The notes under the pieces were generated by a model. That model had not been told where the DNA came from, made no database searches, and worked only from the letters and a program-made list of their open reading frames with translations. The translations under genes and the position numbers were made by a program. A stretch of 64,000 bases of DNA. Origin: Calliopsis andreniformis. Its lineage: Eukaryota; Arthropoda; Insecta; Hymenoptera; Andrenidae. Below, piece after piece: positions 40,278 to 54,217 of the stretch (its first letter is position 1; each line of letters starts with the position of its first letter). The stretch covers positions 3,782,001 through 3,846,000 of the forward strand of contig NW_027480463.1 of assembly GCF_051401765.1 (NCBI RefSeq), written 5' to 3'.

Positions 40278-43200
40278 TCAATCCTCAATCCTCAATCCTC
40301 AATCTTCAATCCTCAATCCTCAATCCTCAATCCTCAATCCTCAATCCTCAGTCCTCAATCCTCAATCCTCAATCTCCAATCCTCAATACTCAATCTTCAA
40401 TCCTCAATCCTCAATCCTCAATCCTCAGTCCACGTTCTTCAATCCTCAATACCCAACCCTCAATCTTCAATCCTCAATCCTCAATCCTCAGACCTCAAAC
40501 ATCAATACTCAACCCACAGTCCTCGTCCTCAATCCACAACACTCAATCCTCAATCCTCAACCTTCAATCATCAATATTCAATCTTCAATCCTCAATCATC
40601 AATCCTCAATCCTCAATCCTCAATCCTCAATGTACAATCCTCAATACCCAATCTTCAATCTTCAATCCTCGATCCTCAATCCTCAATCCCCAATCCTCAA
40701 TCCTCAATCCCCAATCCTCAATCCTCAGTCCTCAAACCACAATCCTGAATCCTCAATCCTGAATCCTCAATCTTCAATCCTCAATCCTCAATCCTCAATC
40801 CTCAATCCTCATTCTTCAATCCTCAATACCCGATCCTCAATCTTCAATCCTCAATCCTCAATCCTCAATTCTCAATCCTCAATCCTCAGTCCTCAGTCCT
40901 CAAACCTCAATCCTCAACCCTCAGACCTCATCGTCAATCCTCAATCCTCAATCCTCAATCCTTAATACTCAATCTTCAATCCTCAATACTCAATCTTCAA
41001 TCCTCAATCCAAAATCCTCAATCTTCAATCCTCAATACTCAATCTTCAATCCTCAATCCTCAATTCTGATTCCCGAATCCTCAATATTCAACACACAACA
41101 CTCAACCACCAATCCTCAATACACAAGGATCAATCCTCAATTCTCAATACTCAATAGAATATCCTGAACTCTCATGGTTCAGTACTCAAACCGCAATATT
41201 CAATAATCATATCTCAATCCTCAAACATCAATCCTAAACACTCAATCCTCAACACTCAGTCCTCTCTCTTAAAGCCTCCATCCTCAACCCTCAATCCTCA
41301 AGCGTCAATACTCAATCCTCAATCCTCAACACTCAATCCTCAGTCCTCAGACCTCAATACCGAATCCTCAATCCTGAATCCTCAACCTTCAGCCCTCAGT
41401 CCTCAACAATCAATTGTCAATCCTCAATCCTCAACAGAATATCCTCAATTCACAGCTTTCAATACTCAATCCCCATTCTTCAATCTTCAAATCTCAATCC
41501 ACAAACGTCAATTCCCATCACTCAACCCTCAACACTAAGTCCTCAATCTTCAATCCTCAATCCTCAATCCTCAATCTTCAGCCCTCAATACTCAATGTTC
41601 AATCCTCAATCCTCAATTCTCAATCCTCAATACTCAATCCTCAATCGTCAATACTCAATCCCCAATCCTCAATCTTCAATCCTCAATCCTCAATCCTCAA
41701 TCCTCAATCCTCAATCCTCAATCTTCAATCCTCAATACTCAATCTTCAATCCTCAATCATCAACCCTAAATCCTCAATCCTCAATCCTCAATCCTCAATC
41801 CTCAATCTTCAATCCTCAATACTCAATCTTCAATCCTCAATCCTCAATCCTCAGTCCTCATTCATCAATCCTCAATACCCAATCCTCAATCTTCAATCCT
41901 CAATCCTCAATCCTCAATTCTCAACCCTCAATCCTCAATCCTCAGACCTCAAACATCAATACTCAACCCTCAGTCCTCGTCCTCAATCCACAACCCTCAA
42001 CCCTCAATCCTCAATCTTCAATCATCAATATTCAATCTTCAATCCTCAATCCTCAATCCTCAATCATCAATCTTCAATCCTCAATGTTCAATCCTCAATA
42101 CCCAATCCTCAATCTTCAATCCTCAATCCTCAATTCTCAATCCTCGATGCTCAATCCTCAATCCTCAGTCCTCAGTCCTCAAACCACAATCCTGGATTCT
42201 CAATCATGAATCCTCAATCTTCAGATCTCAGTCCTCAACAATCAGTTGTCAATTCTCAATCCTCAATAGAATATCATCAATTCACAGTTTTGAATACTCA
42301 ATACTCAATCTGCATTCTTCAAATCTCTATCCACAAACATCAATTCTCGTCACTCAACCCTCAACACTCAGTCCTCAATGTTCAATCCTCAATCCTCAAT
42401 TCTCAATCCTCAATCATCAATCCTCAATCTTCAATAATCAATCCTCAATCCTCAATACTCAATCCCCAATCCTCAATCCTCAATCCTCAGTCCACGTTCT
42501 TCAATCCTCAATACCCAACCCTCAATCTTCAATCCTCAATCATCAATCCTCAGACCTCAAACATCAATACTCAACCCACAGTCCTCGTCCTCAATCCACA
42601 ACACTCAATCCTCAATCCTCAACCTTCAATCATCAATATTCAATCTTCAATCCTCAATCATCAATCCTCAATCCTCAATCCTCAATCCTCAATGTACAAT
42701 CCTCAATACCCAATCTTCAATCTTCAATCCTCGATCCTCAATCCTCAATCCCCAATCCTCAATCCTCAATCCCCAATCCTCAATCCTCAGTCCTCAAACC
42801 ACAATCCTGAATCCTCAATCCTGAATCCTCAATCTTCAATCCTCAATCCTCAATCCTCAATCCTCAATCCTCATTCTTCAATCCTCAATACCCGATCCTC
42901 AATCTACAATCCTCAATCCTCAATCCTCAATTCTCAATCCTCAATCCTCAATACCCGATCCTCAATCTTCAATCCTCAATCCTCAATCCTCAATTCTCAA
43001 CCCTCAATCCTCAATCCTCAGACCTCAAACATCAATACTCAACCCTCGGTCCTCGTCCTCAATCCACAACCCTCAACCCTCAATCCTCAATCTTCAATCA
43101 TCAATATTCAATCTTCAATCCTCAATCCTCAATCCTCAATCATCAATCCTCAATCCTCAATGTTCAATCCTCAATACCCAATCCTCAATCTTCAATCCTC

Positions 43201-46200
43201 AATCCTCAATTCTCAATCCTCGATGCTCAATCCTCAATCCTCAGTCCTCAAACCACAATCCTGAATCCTCAATCCTGAAACCTCAATCTTCAGGCCTCAG
43301 TCCTCAACAATCAGTTGTCAATCCTCAATCCTCAATAGAATATCGTCAGTTCAGAGTTTTCCATACGCAATACTCAATCTGCAATCTTCATATCTCTATC
43401 CACCAACATCAATTCTCACCACTCAAACCTGAACACTCAGTCCCCAATCCTCAATCTTCAATCCTCAATCCTCAATCCTCAATCCTCAATCCTCAGTCCT
43501 CAAACCACAATCCTGGATCCTCAATCATGAATCCTCAATCTTCAGATCTCAGTCCTCAACAATCAGTTGTCAATTCTCAATCCTCAATAGAATATCATCA
43601 ATTCACAGTTTTCAATACTCAATACTCAATCTGCAATCTTTAAATCTCTATCCTCAAACACCAATTCTCATCACTCAACCCTCAATACTCAGTCCCCAGC
43701 CCTCAATCTTCAATCCTCAATCCTCAATCCTCAATCCTCAATCCTCAACATTCAATCCTCAATACTGAATCTTCAATCCTCAATCCTCAATCCTCAATCC
43801 TCAATCTTCAATCCTCAATCCTCAATCCTCAATACTCAATCCTCAATACCCAATCCTAAATCTTTAACCCTCAATCCTCAATCCTCAATTCTCAATCCTC
43901 AATCCTCAGTCCTCAGTCCTCAAACCTAAATCCTCAACCCTCAGCCCTCATCGTCAATCCTCAATCCTCAATCCTCAATCCTCAATCTTCAATCTTGAAT
44001 ACACGATCTTCAATCCTCAATTCTCAATACTCAATCCTCAATACTCAATCCTCAATCGTCAATCCTGAATCACCAATCCTCAATCCTCATTCTTCAATCC
44101 TTAATACCCAATCCTCAATCTTCAATCCTCAATCCTCAATCCTCAATTCTCAATCCTCAATCCTCAATCCTCAGACCTCAGACATCAATACACAACCCTC
44201 AGTCCTCGTCCTCAATCCACAGCCCTCAATCCTCAACCCTCAATCTTCAATCATCAATATTCAGTCTTCCGTCCTCAATCCTCAATCCTCAATCCTCAAT
44301 CCTCAATCCTCAATGTTCAATCCGCAATACCCAATCCTCAATCTTCAATCCTCAATCCTCAATCCTCAATCCTCAATCCTCAATCCTCAATCCTCAATCC
44401 TCAATCCTCAATCCTCAGTCCTCAAACCTCAATCCTGGATCCTCAATCCTGAATCCTCAATCTTCAGTCCTCAATACCCAATGTTCAGTCCTCAATCCTC
44501 AGTTCTCAATCCTCAATACTCAATCCTCAATCGTCAATCCTCAATCCCCAATCCTCAATCTTCCATCCTCAATCCTCAATCCTCAATCCTCAATCCTCAA
44601 TCCTCAGTCTTCAATCCTCAATACTCAATCTTCAATCGTCAATCCAAAATCCTCAATCCTCAATACCCAATCCTCAATCTTCAATCCTCAATCCTCAATC
44701 CTCAATTCTCAATCCTCAATCCTCAATCCTCAGACCTCAGACATCAATACTCAACCCTCAGTCCTCGTCGTCAATCCACAACCCTCAATGCTCAATCCTC
44801 AATCCTCAATCCTCAATCCTCAATCCTCAATCCTCAATCCTCAGTCCTCAAACCACAATCCTGGACTCTCAATCATGAATCCTCAATCTTCAGAACTCAG
44901 TCCTCAACAATCAGTTGTCAATTCTCAATCCTCAATAGAATATCATCAATTCACAGTTTTCAATACTCAATACTCAATCTGCAATCTTTAAATCTCTATC
45001 CTCAAACACCAATTCTCATCACTCAACCCTCAATACTCAGTCCCCAGTCCTCAATCTTCAATCCTCAATCCTCAATCCTCAATCCTCAATCCTCAACATT
45101 CAATCCTCAATACTCAATCTTCAATCCTCAATCCTCAATCCTCAATCCTCAATCTTCAATCCTCAAACCTCAATCCTCAATACTCAATCGTCATTCTTCA
45201 ATCCTCAATACCCAATCCTAAATCTTTTACCCTCAATCCTCAATCCTCAATTCTCAATCCTCAATCCTCAGTCCTCAGTCCTCAAACCTAAATCCTCAAC
45301 CCTCAGCCCTCATCGTCAATCCTCAATCCTCAATCCTCAATCCTCAATCTTCAATCCTGAATACACAATCTTCAATCCTCAATTCTCAATACTCAATCCT
45401 CAATACTCAATCCTCAATCGTCAATCCTCAATCACCAATCCTCAATCCTCATTCTTCAATCCTTAATACCCAATCCTCAATCTTCAATCCTCAATCCTCA
45501 ATCCTCCATTCTCAATCGTCAATCCTCAATCCTCAGACCTCAGACATCAATACATAACCCTCAGTCCTCGTCCTCAATCCACAGCCCTCAATCCTCAACC
45601 CTCAATCTTCGATCATCAATATTCAGTCTTCCGTCCTCAATCCTCAATCCTCAATCCTCAATCCTCAATCCTCAATGTTCAATCCGCAATACCCAATCCT
45701 CAATCTTCAATCCTCAATCCTCAATCCTCAATCCTCAATCCTCAATCCTCAATCCTCAATCCTCAATCCTCAATCCTCAGTCCTCAAACCTCAATCCTGG
45801 ATCCTCAATCCTGAATCCTCAATCTTCAGTCCTGAATACCCAATGTTCATCCCTCAATCCTCAATTCTCAATCCTCAATACTCAATCCTCAATCGTCAAT
45901 CCTCAATCCCCAATCCTCAATCTTCAATCCTCAATCCTCAATCCTCAATCCTCAATCCTCAATCTTCAATCCTCAATACTCAATCTTCAATCCTCAATCC
46001 AAAATCCTCAATCTTCAATCCTCAATGCTCAATCTTCAATCCTCAATCCTCAATTCTGAATCCCGAATCCACAATATTCAACACACAACACTCAACCACC
46101 AATCCTCAATACACAAGAGTCAATCCTCAATTCTCAATGCTCAATAGAGTATCCTGAACTCTCATGGTTCAATACTCAAACCGCAATATTCAATAATCAT

Positions 46201-49200
46201 ATCTCAAACCTCAAACATCAATCCAATACACTCAATCCTCAACACTCAGTCCTCTCTCTTCAAGCCTCCATCCTCAACCCTCAATCCTCAAGCGTCAATC
46301 CTCTGTCCTCAATCCTCAACCCTCAATCCTCAGTCCTCAAACCTCAATACCGAATCCTCAATCCTGAATCCTCAACCTTCAGCCATCAGTCCTCAACAAT
46401 CAATTGTCAATCCCCAATCCTCAACAGAATATCCTCAATTCACAGCTTTCAATACTCAATCCCCATTCTTCAATCTTCAAATCTCAATCCACAAACGTCA
46501 ATTCCCATCACTCAACCCTCAACACTAAGTCCTCAATCTTCAATCCTCATTCCTCAATCCTCAATCTTCAGCCCTCAATACTCCATGTTCAATCCTCAAT
46601 CCTCAATCCTCAATCCTCAATACTCAATCCTCAATCGTCAATCCTCAATCCCCAATCCTCAATCTTCAATCCTCAATCCTCAAACCTCAATCCTCAATCC
46701 TCAATCTTCAATCCTCAATACTCAATCTTCAATCCTCAATCATCAATCCTAAATCCTCAATCCTCAATCATCAATCCTCAATCTTCAATCCTCAACACTC
46801 AATCTTCAATCCTCAATCCTCAATCCTCAATCCTCAGTCCTCATTCTTCAATCCTCAATACCCAATCCTCAATCTTCAATCCTCAATCCTCAATCCTCAA
46901 TTCTCAATCCTCTATGCTCAATTCTCAATTCTCAATCCTCAATCCTCAATTCTCAATCCTCAATCCTCAATCCTCAATCCTCAATCCTCAATCCTCAATC
47001 CTCAATTCTCAATCTTCAATACTCAATCATTAATCCTCAATCAACAATCCTCAGTCCTCAATCCTCAAACCTCAATCCTCAACCCTCAGCCCTCATCCTC
47101 AATCCTAAATCCTCAATCCTCAATCCTCAATCTTCAATCCTGAATACACAATCTTCAATCCTCTATCCTCAATTCTCAATCCTCAATACTCAATCCTCAA
47201 TCTTCAATCCTCAATCCTCATTCTTCAATCCTCAATACCCAATCCTCAATCTTCAATCCTCAATCCTCAATCCTGAATTCTCAATCCTCAGTCCTCAGTC
47301 CTCAGTCCTTAAACCTCAATCCTCAAGCCTCAGCCCTCATCGTCAATCCTCAATCCTCAATCCTCAATCCTCAATCTTCAATCCTGAATACACAATCTTC
47401 AATCCTCAATCCTCAATTCTCAATTCTCATTCCTCAATACTCAATCCTCAATCGTCAATCCTCAATCCCCAATCCTCAATCCTCAATCCTCAATCCTTAA
47501 TACTCAATCTTCAATCCTCAATACTCAATCTTCAATCCTCAATCCAAAATCCTCAATCTTCAATCCTCAATACTCAATCTTCAATCCTCAATCCTCAATT
47601 CTGAATCCCGAATCCTCAATATTCAACACACAACACTCAACCACCAATCCTCAATACACAAGGATCAATCCTCAATTCTCAATACTCAATAGAATATCCT
47701 GAACTCTCATGGTTCAATACTCAAACCGCAATATTCAATAATCATATCTCAATCCTCAAACATCAATCCTAAACACTCAATCCTCAACACTCAGTCCTCT
47801 CTCTTAAAGCCTCCATCCTCAACCCTCAATCCTCAAGCGTCAATCCTCAATCCTCAATCCTCAACCCTCAATCCTCAGTCCTCAAACCTCAATACCGAAT
47901 CGTCAATCCTGAATCCTCAACCTTCAGCCCTCAGTCCTCAACAATCAATTGTCAATCCTCAATCCTCAACAGAATATCCTCAATTCACAGCTTTCAATAC
48001 TCAATCCCCATACTTCAATCTTCAAATCTCAATCCACAAACGTCAATTCCCATCACTCAACCCTCAACACTAAGTCCTCAATCTTCAATCCTCAATCCTC
48101 AATCCTCAATCTTCAGCCCTCAATACTCAATGTTCAATCCTCAATCCTCAATTCTCAATCCTCAATACTCAATCCTCAATCGTCAATACTCAATCCCCAA
48201 TCCTCAATCTTCAATCCTCAATCCTCAATCCTCAATCCTCAATCCTCAGTCCTCAAACCACAATCCTGGATCCTCAATCATGAATCCTCAATCTTCAGAT
48301 CTCAGTCCTCAACAATCAGTTGTCAATTCTCAATCCTCAATAGAATATCATCAATTCACAGTTTTCAATACTCATTACTCAATCTGCAATCTTTAAATCT
48401 CTATCCTCAAACACCAATTCTCATCACTCAACCCTCAATACTCAGTCCCCAGTCCTCAATCTTCAATCCTCAATCCTCAATCCACAATCCTCAACCCTCA
48501 ACATTCAATCCTCAATACTCAATCTTCAATCCTCAATCCTCAATCCTCAATCCTCAATCTTCAATCCTCAATCCTCAATCCTCAATACTCAATCCTCAAT
48601 ACCCAATCCTAAATCTTTAACCCTCAATCCTCAATCCTCAATTCTCAATCCTCAATCCTCAGTCCTCAGTCCTCAAACCTAAATCCTCAACCCTCAGCCC
48701 TCATCGTCAATCATCAATCCTCAATCCAAAATCCTCAATCTTCAATCGTGAATACACGACCTTCAATACTCAATTCTCAATACTCAAACCTCAATACTCA
48801 ATCCTCAATCGTCAATCCTCTATCACCAATCCTCAATCCTCATTCTTCAATCCTTAATACCCAATCCTCAATCTTCAATCCTCAATCCTCAATCCTCAAT
48901 TCTCAATCCTCAATCCTCAATCCTCAGACCTCAGACATCAATACACAACCCTCAGTCCTCGTCCTCAATCCACAGCCCTCAATCCTCAACCCTCAATCTT
49001 CAATCATCAATATTCAGTCTTCCGTCCTCAATCCTCAATCCTCAATCCTCAATCCTCAATCCCCAATGTTCAATCCGCAATACCCAATCCTCAATCTTCA
49101 ATCCTCAATCCTCAATCCTCAATCCTCAATCCTCAATCCTCAATCCTCAGTCCTCAAACCTCAATCCTGGATCCTCAATCCTGAATCCTCAATCTTCAGT

Positions 49201-49811
49201 CCTCAATACCCAATGTTCAGTCCTCAATCCTCAATTCTCAATCCTCAATACTCAATCCTCAATCGTCAATCCTCAATCCCCAATCCTCAATCTTCAATCC
49301 TCAATCCTCAATCCTCAATCCTCAATCCTCAATCTTCAATCCTCAATACTCAATCTTCAATCCTCAATCCAAAATCCTCAATCCTCAATGCCCAATCCTC
49401 AATCTTCAATCCTCAATCCTCAATCCTCAATTCTCAATCCTCAATCCTCAATCCTCAGACCTCAGACATCAATACTCAACCCTCAGTCCTCGTCGTCAAT
49501 CCACAACCCTCAATGCTCAATCCTCAATCCTCAATCCTCAATCCTCAATCCTCAATCCTCAGTCCTCAAACCACAATCCTGGATTCTCAATCATGAATCC
49601 TCAATCTTCAGATCTCAGTCCTCAACAATCAGTTGTCAATTCTCAATCCTCAATAGAATATCATCAATTCACAGCTTTCAATACTCAATACTCAATCTGC
49701 AATCTTTAAATCTCTATCCTCAAACACCAATTCTCATCACTCAACCCTCAATACTCAGTCCCCAGTCCTCAATCTTCAATCCTCAATCCTCAATACTCAA
49801 TCCTCAATCCT

Positions 49812-50913
49812 CAACATTCAATCCTCAATACTCAATCTTCAATCCTCAATCCTCAACCCTCAATCCTCAATCTTCATTCCTCAAACCTCAATCCTCAATA
49901 CTCAATCCTCATTCTTCAATCCTCAATACCCAATCCTAAATCTTTTACCCTCAATCCTCAATCCTCAATTCTCAATCCTCAATCCTCAGTCCTCAGTCCT
50001 CAAACCTAAATCCTCAACCCTCAGCCCTCATCGTCAATCCTCAATCCTCAATCCCCAATCTTCAATCCTGAATACACAATCTTCAATCCTCAATTCTCAA
50101 TACTCAATCCTCAATACTCAATCCTCAATCGTCAATCCTCAATCACCAATCCTCAATCCTCATTCTTCAATCCTTAGTACCCAATCCTCAATCCTCCATT
50201 CTCAATCCTCAATCCTCAATCCTCAGACCTCAGACATCAATACACAACCCTCAGTCCTCGTCCTCAATCCACAGCCCTCAATCCTCAACCCTCAATCTTC
50301 AATCATCAATATTCAGTCTTCCGTCCTCAATCCTCAATCCTCAATCCTCAATCCTCAATCCTCAACATTCAATCCTCAATACTCAATCTTCAATCCTCAA
50401 TCCTCAACCCTCAATCCTCAATCTTCATTCCTCAAACCTCAATCCTCAATACTCAATCCTCATTCTTCAATCCTCAATACCCAATCCTAAATCTTTTACC
50501 CTCAATCCTCAATCCTCAATTCTCAATCCTCAGTCCTCAGTCCTCAGTCCTCAAACCTAAATCCTCAACCCTCAGCCCTCATCGTCAATCCTCAATCCTC
50601 AATCCTCAATCCCCAATCTTCAATCCTGAATACACAATCTTCAATCCTCAATTCTCAATACTCAATCCTCAATACTCAATCCTCAATCGTCAATCCTCAA
50701 TCACCAATCCTCAATCCTCATTCTTCAATCCTTAATACCCAATCCTCAATCTTCAATCCTCAATCCTCAATCCTCCATTCTCAATCCTCAATCCTCAATC
50801 CTCAGACCTCAGACATCAATACACAACCCTCAGTCCTCGTCCTCAATCCACAGCCCTCAATCCTCAACCCTCAATCTTCAATCATCAATATTCAGTCTTC
50901 CGTCCTCAATCCT
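49812..50913 (+). repeat. 551-base tandem pair in 14 kb copy 2
   Basis: Counterpart of the pair in copy 1, with starts at 49,812 and 50,363. It keeps the regular CAATCCCCAATC and CAATCCACAGCC strings where copy 1 reads CAATCCCAATC and CAATTAACAGCC. Confidence 0.78.
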
Positions 50914-51727
50914 CAATCCTCAATCCTCAATCCTCAATCCTCAATGTTCAATCCGCAATACCCAATCCTCAATCTTCAATCCTCAATCCTCAATCCTCAA
51001 TCCTCAATCCTCAATCCTCAATCCTCAATCCTCAATCCTCAATCCTCAGTCCTCAAACCTCAATCCTGGATCCTCAATCCTGAATCCTCAATCTTCAGTC
51101 CTCAATACCCAATGTTCAGACCTCAATCCTCAATTCTCAATCCTCAATACTCAATCCTCAATCGTCAATCCTCAATCCCCAATCCTCAATCTTCAATCCT
51201 CAATCCTCAATCCTCAATCCTCAATCCTCAATCTTCAATCCTCAATACTCAATCTTCAATCCTCAATCCAAAATCCTCAATCTTCAATCCTCAATACTCA
51301 ATATTCAATCCTCAATCCTCAATTCTGAATCCCGAATCCTCAATATTCAACACACAACACTCAACCACCAATCCTCAATACACAAGAATCAATCCTCAAT
51401 TCTCAATACTCAATAGAATATCCTGAACTCTCATGGTTCAATACTCAAACCGCAATATTCAATAATCATATCTCAATCCTCAAACATCAATCCTATACAC
51501 TCAATCCTCATCACTCAGTCCTCTCTCTTCAAGCCTCCATCCTCAACCCTCAATCCTCAAGCGTCAGTCCTCTGTCCTCAATCCTCAACCCTCAATCCTC
51601 AGTCCTCAAACCTCAATACCGAATCCTCAATCCTGAATCCTCAATCCTCAGTCCTCATTCTTCAATCCTCAATACCCAATCCTCAATCTTCAATCCTCAA
51701 TCCTCAATCCTCAATTCTCAATCCTCT

Positions 51728-54217
51728 ATGCTCAATCCTCAGACCTCAAACATCAATACTCAACCCTCAGTCCTCGTCCTCAATCCACAACCCTCAATCC
51801 TCATTCCTCAACCTTCAATCATCAGTATTCCATCTTCAATCCTCAATCCTCAATCCTCAATCCTCAATTCTCAATCCTCAATGTTAAATCCTCAATACCC
51901 AATCCTCAATCTTCAATCCTCAATCCTCAATCCTCAATTCTCAATCCTCAATCCTCAGTCCTCAGTCCTCAACCCTCAATCCTCAAGCCTCAGCCCTTAT
52001 CGTCAATCCTCAATCCTCAATCCTCAATCCTCAATCTTCAATCCTGAATACACAATCTTCAATCCTCAGTCCTCAATTCTCAATCCTCAATACTCAATCC
52101 TCAATCGTCAATCCTCAACCCTCAATCCTCAAGCGTCAATACTCAATCCTCAATCCTCAACCCTCAGTCCTCGTCCTCAATCCGCAACCCTCAGTCCTCG
52201 TCCTCAATCCGCAACCCTCAATCCTCAATCCACAATCTTCAATCATCAATATTCAATCTTCAGTCCTCAATCCTCAATCCTCAATCCTCAATCCTCAATG
52301 TTCAATCCGCAATACCCAGTCCTCAATCTTCAATCCTCAATCCTCAATCGTCAATTCTCAATCCTCAATCCTCAGTCCTCAGTCCTCAAACCTCAATCCT
52401 CAAGCCTCAGCCCTTATCGTCAATCCTCAATCCTCAATCCTCAACCCTCAATCGTCAATCCTCAAACACCAATCCTCAATCTTCAATCCTCAATCCTCAA
52501 TCCTCAATCCTCAATCCTCAATCTTCAATCCTCAATACTCAATCTTCAATCCTCAATCATCAATCCTAAATACTCAATCCTCAATCCTCAATCCTCAACC
52601 TTCAATCCTCAATACTCAATCTTCAATCCTCAATCCTCAATCCTCAATCCTCAGTCCTCATTCCTCAATCCTCAATACCCAATCCTCAATCTTCAATCCT
52701 CAATCCTCAATCCTCAATTCTCAATCTTCAATCTTCAATCCTCAGACCTCAAACATCAATACTCAACCCTCAGTCCTCGTCCTCAATCCACAACCCTCAA
52801 TCCTCAATCCTCAACCTTCAATCATCAATATTCAATCTTCAATCCTCAATCCTCAATCCTCTTTCCTCAATCCTCAATCCTCAATGTTCAATCCTCAATA
52901 CCCAATCCTCAATCTTCAATCCTCAATCCTCAATTCTCAATCCTCAATCCTCAATCCTCAATCCTCAATCCTCAATCCTCAATGTTCAATCCTCAATACC
53001 CAATCCTCAATCTTCAATCCTCAATCCTCAATTCTCAATCCTCAATCCTCAATCCTCAATCCTCAGTCCTCATTCTTCAATCCTGAATACCCAATCCTCA
53101 ATCTTCAATCCTCAATCCTCAATCCTCAATTCTCAATCTTCAATACTCAATCATTAATCCTCAATCCACAATCCTCAGTCCTCAATCCTCAAACCTCAAT
53201 CCTCAACCCTCAGCCCTCATCCTCAATCCTAAATCCTCAATCCTCAATCCTCAATCTTCAATCCTGAATACACAATCTTCAATCCTCAATCCTCAATTCT
53301 CAATCCTCAATACTCAATCTTCAATCCTCAACCCTCAATCCTCAATCCTCAATCCTCAATCCTCAATCTTCAATCCTCAACCCTCAACCCTCAAGCGTCA
53401 ATACTCAATCCTCAATCCTCAACCCTCAGTCCTCGTCCTCAATCCGCAACCCTCAATCCTCAATCTTCAATCCTCAATCCTCAATCCTCAATCCTCAGTC
53501 CTCATTCCTCAATCCTCAATACCCAATCCTCAATCTTCTATCCTCAATCCTCAATCCTCAATTCTCAATCTTCAATCTTCAATCCTCAGACCTCAAACAT
53601 CAATACTCAACCCTCAGTCCTCGTCCTCAATCCACAACGCTCAATCCTCAATCCTCAACCTTCAATCATCAATATTCAATCCTCAATCCTCAATCCTCAA
53701 TCCTCTTTCCTCAATCCTCAATCCTCAATGTTCAATCCTCAATACCCAATCCTCAATCTTCAATCCTCAATCCTCAATTCTCAATCCTCAATCTTCAATC
53801 CTCAATCCTCAATCCTCAATCCTCAATGTTCAATCCTCAATACCCAATCCTCAATCTTCAATCCTCAATCCTCAATTCTCAATCCTCAATCCTCAATCCT
53901 CAATCCTCAGTTCTCATTCTTCAATCCTCAATACCCAATCCTCAATCTTCAATCCCCAATCCTCAATCTTCAATCCTCAATCCTCAATCCTCAATCCTCA
54001 ATCCTCAATCTTCAATCCTCAATACTCAATCTTCAATCCTCAATCATCAATCCTAAATCCTCAATCGTCAATCCTCAATCCTCAATCTTCAATCCTCAAC
54101 ACTCAATCTTCAATCCTCAATCCTCAATCCTCAATCCTCAGTCCTCATTCTTCAATCCTCAATACCCAATCCTCAATCTTCAATCCTCAATCCTCAATCC
54201 TCAATTCTCAATCCTCT
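51728..54217 (+). repeat. Type B higher-order unit, 2,490 bases
   Basis: It runs from ATGCTCAATCC at 51,728 to the same position in the next unit at 54,218. It is 27 bases longer than the next unit, which is accounted for by the 27-base tandem duplication near 52,160. It contains ATGTTCAATCCGC at 52,298 and 98-base pairs starting at 52,884 and 53,728. Confidence 0.86.
52158..52211 (+). repeat. 27-base tandem duplication
   Basis: CCCTCAGTCCTCGTCC with its tail CTCAATCCGCAA is present twice in a row here. The matching places in the other type B units (near 38,553, 54,652 and 57,115) have it once. It explains why this unit is 2,490 rather than 2,463 bases. Confidence 0.85.

Larger units (their letters stand above)
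40278..53979 (+). repeat. 14 kb tandem segmental duplication, copy 2
   Basis: It follows copy 1 directly, head to tail. It differs from copy 1 by a deletion of about 453 bases (the equivalent of about 37,580-38,030), a 27-base tandem duplication near 52,160, and about 56 extra bases near 52,440 (TCAATCGTCAATCCTCAAAC and flanks). The offset is 13,608 at 51,728, 13,636 at 52,298, 13,692 at 52,884 and 13,699 at 53,728. Beyond about 53,979 the sequence leaves the copy 1 path and enters another type B unit. Confidence 0.85.
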
